The position numbers were made by a program, and so were the translations under genes. Positions 1 to 7,999 of a stretch of 64,000 bases of DNA are shown piece by piece (the first letter of the stretch is position 1; the number at the start of each line of letters is the position of its first letter). The notes beneath the pieces are model-generated. The model saw only the letters and a list, made by a program, of their open reading frames with translations. It searched no databases and had not been told where the DNA came from. The DNA comes from Procambarus clarkii (taxonomy: Eukaryota > Arthropoda > Malacostraca > Decapoda > Cambaridae): contig NC_091193.1 of assembly GCF_040958095.1 (NCBI RefSeq), positions 24,821,401 through 24,885,400 on the forward strand, read 5' to 3'.

Positions 1-945
1 GGCAGAATTGATAAGTACTGTACTTATCTTCAAATCCACACCTCATATTGTTTATGGGAAGGTTATGGTACTGTAGTACAAATAGCTTAGTTTGGATGTA
101 ATGGCATGTTGCCATTGGTAATTCTCCATAATCTACATCTGGGTTTCCTCATTGTCACTGGATTTGGTCTAAATTGATTTTACATTTCAGTGCCACCCAT
201 TATTCAACTCGAATAAATTTTCTTACTACTTTTGTTATTTTTTTATTTTTTTCTGGCATTTGCTTTAGGAAACATCTGAGTGGAATAACTCGGAAATTTT
301 AGGTTTCGAACAAAAATGAAAAAATGAAACAGTGACACTTGGATGCTCCCTCGAGTTCCTATTTCCCTGTGCAGCAGTTTTTCTTAATGTCGATAAAAAT
401 ACAACAATGATTGAGGGAGGAAACCCAAAGTTAGTGTGAGTGCTACCATTTGGGGGCTGTTGAGGGTAACAGCTGGATGGAGAATTGACAGTGTGTGTGT
501 GTGTTACTTGGTGGCCCTTGTGATGTGCAGTGGTACCACTGTTTTCGTAGTTAATCCATTCATAGAGACTATACGAAAACCGAAACAAATTTTCCCATAA
601 GAAAAAATGTAAATTTAATTTATCCGTTCCACACCCCCAAAAATATTAACTTAAAAATACATTTTATACAGAATACTACTCATATTTTCATACACAAAAC
701 AATGAGGTGTAAATATAAAAAATAAATAAAATCAGTGAACATTTAACTGCACTTTAACTTTATTGAGAACACTTGTTGGTGCATGGGAGACGGTGAGGAG
801 GGAGGGAGGAGCAGGGTTGATGTATGGGGAGGGGGGGGGGAGGAGGTGGTGAGACTTTCCCATGCTCGCTTCGCCTTAAACACATTCATATCTGCATCAT
901 TGGTTTCAGATTTTCTTTTCACACATTTCACTGCCTCTGTTATGT
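1..945. other. AT-rich non-coding DNA, upstream intron of the NDUFAF6-like gene
   Basis: I see no convincing gene here. By position it should be intron of the gene whose last exon begins at 1979. A short GT run lies near 491-503 and a G-rich run at 829-843. Positions 550-640 (cccataag followed by a T-rich, ATCCGTTCC-type stretch) resemble the non-coding tail seen in the Tigger copies near 7375 and 61340, in opposite orientation, so a Tigger scrap is possible. Short open frames here lack family similarity. Confidence 0.4.
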
Positions 946-946
946 G

Positions 947-1158
947 GCAGCCAGTCAGAACCAGTCACAACATGTCAGTCAAGCATTCAGTCAAGACCAG
1001 TCACAGGCAGTCATAGCCAAAGGCAGTCAAGCATTTACAATTGTAGTAGCAACTGGTTAGGCATTTACAGTCAGTCATGCATTCACAGTCAATCAGGCAC
1101 TCACAGTCAATCAGGCACTCACAGTCAATCAGCCATTTACAGTCACAACCAGTCAGTA
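947..1158. repeat. Degenerate CAGTCA-type short tandem repeat
   Basis: The words CAGTCA, CAGTCAAGCA, CAATCAGGCACTCA and CATTTACAGTCA recur irregularly across about 210 bases, with local units of about 18 bases near 1075-1130. It is a decayed minisatellite. Open frames through it are repeat artefacts. Confidence 0.7.
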
Positions 1159-1299
1159 AAAAATAAGAGTTTAATGACAGGCGCTTGGGAAGTCTGCCTC
1201 GGCTGGTAGCAAAGAAGCCCACCGTATCAATAAAAAAAATGAATACCGTCCATGTGGCTGGGAGGGGGTACAACTGGAAGGGTCCATTGTGGGGGATGA

Positions 1300-1385
1300 G
1301 GGGGTGTAGGTACTCGCCTAATTGTGCTTGCAGGGGTTGAGCTTTGGCTCTTTGGTCCCGCCTCTCAACTGTCAATCAACTGGTG
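1300..1385 (+). mobile_element. Small fragment of a dispersed LINE-like repeat
   Basis: The stretch with GGGGTTGAGCTTTGGCTC, followed by a cysteine-poor CCGCCTCTCAAC segment, also appears near 53095-53117 next to a LINE. That shared phrase is the visible evidence that it is dispersed. From memory, this phrase is common in decapod repeats. No coding capacity is visible. Confidence 0.45.
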
Positions 1386-1587
1386 TACAGATGGCAGGTA
1401 TCGGGGAGGGAGGGGGGGGTAATGGAGGTAGCAGGGAGGGGAAATGGAGGTAGCGAGGAGGGTGTGACATGGGGGGATAGAGGTTGCAGGATGAGGGGGT
1501 AGAGGTAGTGGGGAGGGTGCGGGATGGAGGGGGGGGTTAAGGTAGTGGGGAGGGTGTGGGATGGGGGAAATGGAAGTAGTGGGAAGG
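1386..1587. repeat. G-rich minisatellite
   Basis: Imperfect repeats of a roughly 25-30 base unit built from GGAGGTAG, TGGGGAGGGTG and GGGATGG. The strong G/C strand asymmetry keeps the opposite strand free of stop codons, which explains a proline-rich open frame that is not a gene. Confidence 0.65.
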
Positions 1588-1747
1588 GTGACCAGGTTCT
1601 GGCTCATGGTGCCCGGTAGGCAAGAACTCCACCCACATCGACTGATGTCAAAATTAGGAATATCCATATCAGCCTGGATAGTGGGATAACTCCGGGGAGC
1701 CTCCGGGACTCACCCAGAAAATGGCGTTTCATTACATTCAACGCTGT
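1588..1747 (+). mobile_element. Solo fragment of a DIRS right inverted terminal repeat
   Basis: Matches the outer end of the right terminal repeat of the DIRS element at 7477-12852: the CCAGGTTCTGGCTC block, the CAGCCTGGATAG block, and the terminal block containing CACCCAGAAAATGGCG and CATTACATTCAACGCTG. Nothing of the element interior is attached. It may be a truncated insertion or recombination product. Confidence 0.75.
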
Positions 1748-1978
1748 TGTTTTTTTTTTTTGTGGGGGAGGGGCTATCTTCCTAATTTATTTTTTGTGTA
1801 CATTCTGGCATGTTACTACTAACAGTATGTAATACCAAAAAATTTTCTATAAAATTTCATCAATGCCCTAATTATACTTGATATTGTTAAACCCAATACA
1901 TTTAAATTTCATATATGAATATACAATAACAAAAGATGGAAATGGGTTAAAAACTTTAATAATGACCTGTCTTTGCAG

Positions 1979-2164
1979 GCACGAAGTCTTCTGAAGAGTG
2001 TCCCTAAGGATGCGAGAGTTTGCCTTCTTCCCAGTGTTGCTGTATCCACTTATTTAAATTCTTTACAAGAGGCACACTTTGATGTGTTTGATACCACTCT
2101 TCATAGACGCAATAACATGATCCCATATTCGTTGTTGTGGGCTAGACTTTGTAATAAGTACTAG
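1979..2164 (+). CDS. NDUFAF6: NDUFAF6-like complex I assembly factor, last coding exon
   Basis: Sixty-one codons plus TAG, preceded by a pyrimidine-rich tract and TTTGCAG acceptor ending at 1978; the exon starts in phase 0. The peptide runs ARSLLKSVPKDARVCLLPSV at its start, then a Tyr-Leu-x-x-Leu segment, FDVFDTTLHRRN, and ends in IPYSLLWARLCNKY. This matches the C-terminal tail of NDUFAF6 (C8orf38), a squalene/phytoene-synthase-fold mitochondrial protein needed for assembly of respiratory complex I: a VP-x-A-R helix, a hydrophobic L-L-P-x-V-A core and an FDxF-x-x-x-L-x-x-[RQ] motif. The catalytic-fold part must lie upstream of this window. No frameshift is seen. The family call is from recognition, not a search; a related synthase-fold protein is the main alternative. 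Confidence 0.8.
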   Translation, partial: ARSLLKSVPKDARVCLLPSVAVSTYLNSLQEAHFDVFDTTLHRRNNMIPYSLLWARLCNKY

Positions 2165-2270
2165 AAATAGAAAAGCCTTTTGAAAGATAAAATGGACAGT
2201 ATTTCTGTTTGAATGCTCTATATTAAAATTTTTAGGGAAATACAAAATGTAGAGTATAGTTATTAATGTA

Positions 2271-2276
2271 AATAAA
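2271..2276 (+). promoter_or_regulatory. Polyadenylation signal AATAAA for the NDUFAF6-like gene
   Basis: A canonical AATAAA hexamer 107 bases after the stop codon at 2164, in an AT-rich 3' region. Cleavage would be expected about 15-30 bases further on. Confidence 0.55.
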
Positions 2277-2679
2277 AATACCTTATATGACTAACTTGGA
2301 ATTTATTTTTGCACCTGAGGAAAATTTTTTCCACAACAACAAATACTATAGTTAAATCACATAGAATAAAGAAAATTCCAATAAGAATGAGATATACCAG
2401 TAATATCATTAATTGAACTGTAATAATTGAACAAAGTAGCACTTAAACAACTCTTTGTGGGACTCCATGTTGTTGATAGGAGGAAGAGTAACAGGACCCA
2501 GTTTGGATAAAAAAAAAAAAAAAAAAATTTTTAATATATTCAGATATATTATGAAAATATGAGGCTGAAAAAATGTAATGGTTAAAATATGGTCCTTCTA
2601 AATACTGTAGTCTTGTATGCTTTTACAAGATTAGAGAGCAGAAATTAAAATTTAACAGTATGGAAAGTATTTTGCTTTG

Positions 2680-3954
2680 TAATTCTACCATAGTAGTAGT
2701 AGGCATCCTTCAATCTTGGGAGACTATGGAGTTGCACCTTAGTTGTCAATCCTGGTGCAGCGTCTGGTGTGACTGATGAGGCCAATCCGAGAGTGGCAAT
2801 CCATCCCACACCGAGCACAAACGAAATCCGATTCTGGTCTGTCTTCCTGGCTACCGGCTTTCCTTCTCTGTCTCTTTGCCTCCGATTCCTTGGCAAGTGA
2901 CTCCTCGAACTTGGAGCTTGGATGGTCTGCAGCCAGTGTCTCCCATATAGCAAGATCGACGTCCATGGCTTTCAGGTCCCTTTTGCATACGTCTTTGTAC
3001 CGTAGCTGGGGCTTGCCTGTTGGACGCTTTCCCTGCATCAGCTCTCCGTACAGGAGATCCTTGGGGATCCTGCTGTCGCCCATTCGCACAACGTGCCTGA
3101 GGCAGCACATTCGTCTCTGTTTCAGCATTGTGTACATGCTGTTGATTCTTGCTCTCCCCAAGACGTTGTTGTTTGTCACCTTGTCCTGCCAGGTGATGTC
3201 AAAGATGTGTCGAAGGCAGCGCATGTGATAGGCATTCAGCTGTCTTTCCTGGCGGGCGCGGAGTGTCCAAGACTCACTGCCATAAAGGAGAGTGCTCAGG
3301 AGACAGGCTCTGTAAACCTGAATCTTGGTATACTCGGTTAGCTTATTGTTGGCCCACACTCTTTGTCAGTCTGGACATGGTAGTAGATGCCTTACCGATG
3401 CGTTTGTTTAGCTCCGTATCAAGAGAGAGGGAGTCAGAGATTGTGGAGCCCAGGTACACAAAGTCATGAACGACTTTCAGTTTGGAATCGGAGATGCCGA
3501 TGTTAGGTGGGGAGTCCACTCCTTGTCCCATGACTTGTGTTTTCTTCAGGCTGATGGTGAGTCCGAAAGCCTGATAGGCCTTGCTGAAGCGGGTTATGAG
3601 CCGTTGGAGGTCTTCGGCTGAGTGGGCAGTGACTGCTGCGTCATCAGCAAAAAGGAAGTCGCGCAGACACCTCAGCTGAACCTTCGTCTTGGCTCTCAGC
3701 CTGGCAAGGTTAAAGAGCTTTCCATCCGACCTGGTCCGGAGGTAAATGCCTTCCGTGACAGATCCAAAGGCGTGCCGCAGCATAACTACGAAGAAAATTC
3801 TGAATAGGGTTGGAGCCAGTACGCAGCCCTGCTTTACTCCACTTCGGATGTCAAAGGCTCTGATGTTAGGCCATCAAAGACCACGGTTCCCCTCATGTTC
3901 TACCATAACAATATACTCATATATAATATATACTTAATATATAATTCTACCATA
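2680..3954 (-). mobile_element. 5'-truncated RTE-like LINE with 13-bp target site duplication
   Basis: The LINE body is about 2693-3942 and is flanked by the same 13 bases, TAATTCTACCATA, at 2680-2692 and 3942-3954. The minus strand encodes the second half of a reverse transcriptase and ends with a short TAC repeat, shown as TAGTAGTAG on the plus strand at 2692-2700, typical of elements that end in microsatellites. A further copy of the target word (TTCTACCATAACA, 3898-3910) plus about 33 AT-rich bases lies between the LINE 5' end and the right target duplication, which marks an unusual 5' junction. Confidence 0.85.
2739..3895 (-). pseudogene. LINE reverse transcriptase C-terminal half, frameshifted
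   Basis: Two minus-strand frames join near 3345-3360. The first (3343-3895) contains GVKQGCVLAPTLF, the catalytic FADDAA box, and a VYLGSTIS motif. The second (2739-3359) contains LLYGSESWTL, HMRCLRHI, ITWQDKVTNNNVL and a C-terminal zinc knuckle with CARCGMDC followed by H and C. This order (RT palm, thumb, then CCHC-like knuckle) is that of RTE/BovB-type and related LINE polymerases. The endonuclease and the N-terminal RT are missing, consistent with 5' truncation. The frameshift makes it inactive. Confidence 0.85.
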
Positions 3955-4127
3955 ACATCCATTGTATAATGATTTACAAAATCCAATTGTGATGACAATT
4001 ATGAAATTCAAATTGGTACATGACAGATATAGATCACACATTTCATCAGTTTTCAGACAATTTTGTAAGATCAAATAGCTTATAATTATTCAGTGAAATA
4101 TTGTACCTGATTTTCATAGTATTTTTA
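3955..4127. other. AT-rich spacer, nothing recognised
   Basis: Unique-looking AT-rich DNA between the LINE target duplication and the next repeat fragment. No reading frame of note. Confidence 0.4.
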
Positions 4128-4275
4128 GCAGGATTGTTGTGATAATTAGCGCTGTAGTGGGAGGAGTAATCTTGGTGTAGGTAGTGTTGTCTGCTGACTC
4201 TGTGTGATCACCTTTTACTGTTTGGACTCACTATACCAGCTTAGTTGTTCACCATAACGAACCACTAAGTTGATA
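4128..4275 (+). mobile_element. Fragment of the TTAA-flanked tandem-unit element
   Basis: Matches 55120-55260 closely, including GTTGTGATAATTAGCGCTG, TCTGCTGACTCTGTGTGA and ACTATACCAGCTTAGTTGTT. At about 4252 the sequence switches strand: ACGAACCACTAAGTTG is the inverse of the CAACTTAGTGGTTCGT phrase in the same family. The fragment is therefore rearranged as well as truncated. Confidence 0.7.
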
Positions 4276-4346
4276 TTGCAAGTCAAAAAGCAACGAGGTG
4301 TGGCCACCACATCTTTCCGCCCAAGTTTGGGAGGAATTCAGGAAGG

Positions 4347-5271
4347 AGATGCATGAAATGAAGAATACAATTAGCAACCTGCAAAGTGAGCTGACAGCAG
4401 GAAAGGAGGAGGTCAAATCCCTCACAGAAAAATAATGAGACTGAACATCAGATTATCTTCCAAAGGGAAGAGGGAATTGGCACATTGGAAGGAAATTCCT
4501 CTGTACCTGAAACATGTGTGGAAATACTGAGAAAGAGCACAGAAGCAATGGCCACAGTGAGGGAGGTAGCCATGCAAGCAGCTACCTCACAGGAAGCAGC
4601 AAGGTGCACCAGTCAGCTGCTGGAGAGAAAAAGATCAGTGATAGCTGTAGGCATCAAAGAACAGGAAGGATCCAATAGGAAAGAATGGAATAGCAAGGAC
4701 AGAGAGGCAGTAAATGGGATACTAAAGACGTTAAAGATGGAAGGGGCTGAACAAAACATTGAGAAGGTTTTCAGGTTGAGCTGGTACAACAAGGACAGAG
4801 ACCGCCTGGTGCAGATAGCGTTTGCAAAACATGAAGGAGGTTATTATAGAAAGGAAGAGTCATCTGCAGTATGTGGAGGAAGACAAAAAAGTATTCCTCC
4901 AGAGGGACAGGACGAAGGAGGAAAGAGCCTGGGCGACAGAGGCAAGGAGGAAGCGCAGGGAGAGAGAAGTAAACCAGGAAATCACAGCCCCCAACACAAC
5001 AGTCCTAGAAACAAGAGAACCCACAACCAGCATCCCAGCAACACCAGAGGGGAGGGGCAACACCACCACCTTCCTCTGCATAGAAACCCTCCCTACCCCC
5101 TCACCCTACCTGCTCCCACTCAAATGCTCACTCAACCCTCCCCCCCCCCCCCCCACACCCTATTCTGACCCTGTCACCCCTTCCTCCTTCCCACCATGTC
5201 CCCCCTCCCACCTTTCTCTCCTGTCCCACTACCTCCTTACCCCATACCCTACCTGTCCTCCCTTCCCTTGA
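4347..5271 (+). pseudogene. LINE ORF1-like protein, disrupted
   Basis: It begins with a heptad-like stretch (MHEMKNTISNLQSEL) and stop codons near 4432. A long frame from 4485 has KRSVIAVGIKEQEGSN and LKTLKMEGAEQNIEKVFRL, the pattern of an RRM-like ORF1 nucleic-acid chaperone. A frameshift near 4830 moves the reading to the frame with QYVEEDKKVFLQRDRTKEER and a basic tail, then a proline-rich run encoded by poly-C. ORF1 proteins bind their own RNA in the retrotransposition complex. It is inactive as written. Confidence 0.6.
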
Positions 5272-5389
5272 ATCCCCCACCCCAGAATCCACTGTGACCC
5301 TGTTAACCACCTCACAGATCTTCACACCTATTGAACAGCTTCCTCCATCAGCAGAGAACGCTCACCAAGAAGGGGGACAAGAGAATGAA

Positions 5390-5842
5390 CAAAAGAAAGT
5401 GAGCTTCAAGGCAATGTACGCTAACATTGATGGGATTACGAATAAAACAAGTGTACTTAGAGAATGGGGCACCAGAAGAAAACCCAGACATAATAGCACT
5501 CACAGAAACAAAGCTAACGAAATAAATGCAGTGTTTCCACAGGACTACTATGTAGTGAGGAAAGAGAGAGAGAAGAAAGAGGAGGAGGTGGTGTAGCTTT
5601 GCTGATAAGAAAAGGCTGGAGTTTTGAAGAGATGGTTGTTCAGGGCTGTGAAGATTTCAGTGACTACATAACAGGTACCATAGCAATTGGAGGACAAAAT
5701 ATTATAGTAGTAGTCATATATAACCTCCACCAAACTACACAAGACCCAGACAGGAATATGATAGAAACAACATGGCCACCATCAATATAATAGAGAGAGT
5801 AGCTTCTGTAGCTAGCAGGAACGGATCCAGACTACTAATCAT
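5390..5842 (+). pseudogene. LINE APE endonuclease N-terminal part, frameshifted
   Basis: The peptide pieces FKAMYANIDGITNK, a NPDIIALTETKL-like stretch in another frame, FPQDYYVVRKER, GGGVALLIRKGW, IVVVIYN and RLLIMG occur in the order of an exonuclease/endonuclease/phosphatase-fold LINE endonuclease (N of the first strand, TET motif, [Y]RPP-like region, then the GDFN start). At least two frame changes and stops are present, so it is dead. This domain nicks target DNA to prime reverse transcription. Confidence 0.7.
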
Positions 5843-6165
5843 GGGCCCAAGACATATTGCCAAAGACTGCAACAAGAGCAGCAAACTTATGAATGTCATG
5901 GGCATAGGGATAGATAGCAGGCTGGCTAGACTTAATTACCCTGCAGACAACCCGAACCCGTGAACAGGGGTAGAAGGGAAACCAGTTCAACCCAAAGCGC
6001 ATCCCAGGACACAGAAGCCGTGGTGGGCAGATAACGGCGCAGGGCCGCAACCGGACACAACACATGATGAACCCCTGGCCTGACCAACCAAGCATCAAAA
6101 ACCAAAGACATCTCCGGAAAGCAGCAGTCTCATTCTTCGCCAGAAAATAGGGAGATGGCTGCAGA
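5843..6165 (-). pseudogene. DIRS tyrosine recombinase C-terminal fragment
   Basis: Minus-strand translation contains FLAKNETAAFRR, MRFGLNWF and VIKSSQPAIYPYAHDI followed by KFAALVAVFGNMSWA. The same peptide blocks occur in the recombinase of the DIRS copies at 7.5, 18 and 50 kb. The helix with HDI/KFAA corresponds to the second Arg/His region of the tyrosine recombinase fold. It is bounded by a LINE on one side and by a Tigger element on the other, so both ends are truncated. Confidence 0.8.
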
Positions 6166-6436
6166 AAAACACAGTGGCACCTCGACTTACGATAATTTCG
6201 AGTTACGATGTAAATTTCATAAAAATATACGACTCGACATACGATGGTGTCGTCGACTAACGATATTTGTTGGTACACGTTTGGGTCGACCAAGTGCATG
6301 GTTCCCGGTCACGCGGTCCGACCTGCCTCAGTTTACTACAGCTACCCGCTTAGTGACGATTGAGCCTAAAAGAAATTCCGCGTTCGTGGTGATTTTTTGC
6401 ATTTTGAACATTAAAGTAATTATTATATATCATGCC

Positions 6437-6889
6437 ATGAGTCCCAGGAAAGTCAGTGGTAAGGCTCAACATATGAGATCCCATGGAAGGATGCCCATAG
6501 AGCAGAAACAAAAGATCATTCGTAAATATGAAGATGGAGTGCGGGTTGTTGGACTGGCTAGGCAGTACAACAAATCTCAGTCAACGATATCCACCATACT
6601 GGCTAAGAAAAAGGACAATATGGGTGCTAAAGTGATGCATCATTACAGACAAATGTTAAAACGAAGGGAAAAACACATGTCTCTTGACAAATTTGTAGTC
6701 AGACAAACAAGCACTGAACCACAACCAGGTCCTAGTGGTATTCAGCCAAAACGTAGGAGAGAGAGTACCCCAGAGAAAACATCACTGCCTGATGTGATAA
6801 TGGAAGGGGACTTCCCTTCCAAACAGCAACATCTCTTCTCCTCCCCCCTCATGCAACCCGTTCTCGCAAATTTAATAAGTCAATATTGA
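6437..6889 (+). CDS. Tigger transposase deletion derivative: HTH domain fused to C-terminal tail
   Basis: A 150-codon open frame with no internal stop. Residues 1-65 carry a pipsqueak/CENP-B-type helix-turn-helix: MSPRKVSGKAQ, then IEQKQKIIRKYEDGVRVVGL and QYNKSQSTISTILAKKKDN. Around residues 64-67 the frame jumps to the C-terminal tail, seen in a fuller copy at 60980-61174 (HHYRQMLKRR, SLDKFVVRQ, EPQPGPSGIQPKRR, LPDVIMEGD). The whole DDE catalytic domain (about 300 residues in family members) is missing but the frame is kept. The normal stop after the KQ codons is lost, so translation runs to a TGA inside the hairpin insertion. It could bind DNA but could not transpose; expression is unknown. 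Confidence 0.7.
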   Translation: MSPRKVSGKAQHMRSHGRMPIEQKQKIIRKYEDGVRVVGLARQYNKSQSTISTILAKKKDNMGAKVMHHYRQMLKRREKHMSLDKFVVRQTSTEPQPGPSGIQPKRRRESTPEKTSLPDVIMEGDFPSKQQHLFSSPLMQPVLANLISQY

Positions 6890-7225
6890 CTTATTAAATA
6901 TGTGCATAGATGACATACTTAACATAATAGATACCCTTAAAAAGATTCATAGAAAACACCGACCTTACCTAACCTACTTAGTATGTTAAGATAAGCATCT
7001 TATTGCTTCGTAATTACAATTATTACCTAACCTATAATAGGTATAGGTTAAGTAATAATTGTAATTACGAAGCAATAAGATGCTTATCTTAAGATACTAA
7101 CAAGGTTAGGTAAGGTCGGTGTTTTCTATGAATCTTTTTAAGGGTATCTATTATGTTTAGTATATCACCTATGCACGTAGTTAACAAGTCAATATTGACT
7201 TTACGAATTTGCGAGAACGGGTTGC
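6853..7225. mobile_element. 373-bp foldback (hairpin) MITE
   Basis: Two arms of about 180 bases are near-perfect inverted copies, from GCAACCCGTTCTCGCAAAT on the left to the inverse ATTTGCGAGAACGGGTTGC on the right, with a short centre rich in CCTAACC/GGTTAGG. The 5-base word CTCAT flanks both sides (6848-6852 and 7226-7230). Removing the insert plus one CTCAT restores the Tigger 3' region as in the copy at 61184-61210. The element has no coding capacity. The superfamily is unknown. Confidence 0.88.
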
Positions 7226-7476
7226 CTCATCACCATCTTCCATATGCCATCAAGAGCCCTCCATAAAGGTAAGATAAACTTAGGTACTGTATTGTAGTTA
7301 GAAAAAACATTGTATTCAGTATAAAATGCATTTGTATGTTAATATTTTGGAGGGTGGGGAATGGATTAATTCAAATCCCTTTATTTCTTATGGGAAAAAT
7401 CGCTTCGACTTACGATCCGTTTCTGGGAACGGATTAGCATCGTAAGTCGAGGCCCCATTGTATATTACAGTACTTA

Positions 7477-7920
7477 CTGGGGGGAGCCCCCATCGGATCC
7501 CCGGAGCTATCCAGGCTGATACTGTATTGCTAATGTCAGACTTTGGCATCACTCATGCGTATGGAGTTCTCAGGCCTATCGGGGACCACGAGCCAGAACC
7601 TGGTCCCCCTCAGAGAGGCATGAGGAGCAATGGCCTATGGAAACCCTCTTGTGGTTGGAAGCATTCTATGTCTGCCATCGACCGGGTTAGGCACCCAGAA
7701 AGGTAAGCATCCCATAACAAACCCCTATTCTGGTTAAGAAACTGCTACCGAGAGCCGAACTAGTGGACAGAAATCCCAAAATAAAAACGAGCCAACGAGT
7801 ATGACGTCACCACGTTGCCGTGCCGCCGTCTGCACAGCTCTCCCCCCTCCCCCAGAGGGAAAAGGGGGAAGCCTCAGACCCCTCGCACTGGCAACCCAAG
7901 ACCCCAGTTCTGAGGCTGAT
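7477..7920 (+). repeat. Left inverted terminal repeat of DIRS copy A
   Basis: The segment from the CTGGGGGGAGCC start through the GGTTAGGCACCCAGAAAGGT block to the CCCAGTTCTGAGGCTG end is, on the opposite strand, the counterpart of the right repeat at 12400-12852. Identity is imperfect by eye, as expected for an old copy. Confidence 0.85.
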
Positions 7921-7999
7921 GCGCTAGGCAGAAGTCGTGTACTTTGGCTCCAGTCTTGGTCTCAGCTCTGTGCCATGTGGTGTGGTGGCTGTCTTATAG

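Larger units (their letters stand above)
4290..5842 (+). mobile_element. 5' half of a non-LTR retrotransposon (ORF1 plus start of endonuclease)
   Basis: A plus-strand block holding a coiled-coil/RRM-like ORF1 and the beginning of an APE-type endonuclease. It stops abruptly in the endonuclease motif RLLIMG at about 5842, where DIRS sequence begins. The reverse transcriptase that should follow is absent here. The architecture is that of Jockey/CR1/I-type LINEs; the exact clade cannot be fixed from what remains. Confidence 0.75.
6172..7460 (+). mobile_element. Internally deleted Tigger/pogo element with hairpin insertion
   Basis: Terminal inverted repeats: the left end reads CAGTGGCACCTCGACTTACG and the right end, inverted, CAATGGGGCCTCGACTTACG. 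A TA follows the right end, as expected for Tc1/mariner-superfamily insertions, while the left flank reads CA, so the TA duplication is decayed or lost. The inside keeps the start and the end of a transposase gene, but not the catalytic DDE region. A 373-base hairpin element sits in its 3' part (6853-7225). Confidence 0.88.

Noticed and set aside
265..588. 107-codon minus-strand frame as a gene
   Set aside because: No family motif, low complexity (His/Thr run from a GT repeat) and overlap with a possible Tigger non-coding remnant.
7400..7958. Telomere end suggested by CCTAACC/GGTTAGG words near 6980-7100 and 17380-17475
   Set aside because: The words are few and lie inside inverted arms of foldback elements, flanked by ordinary repeats; no long telomeric array.
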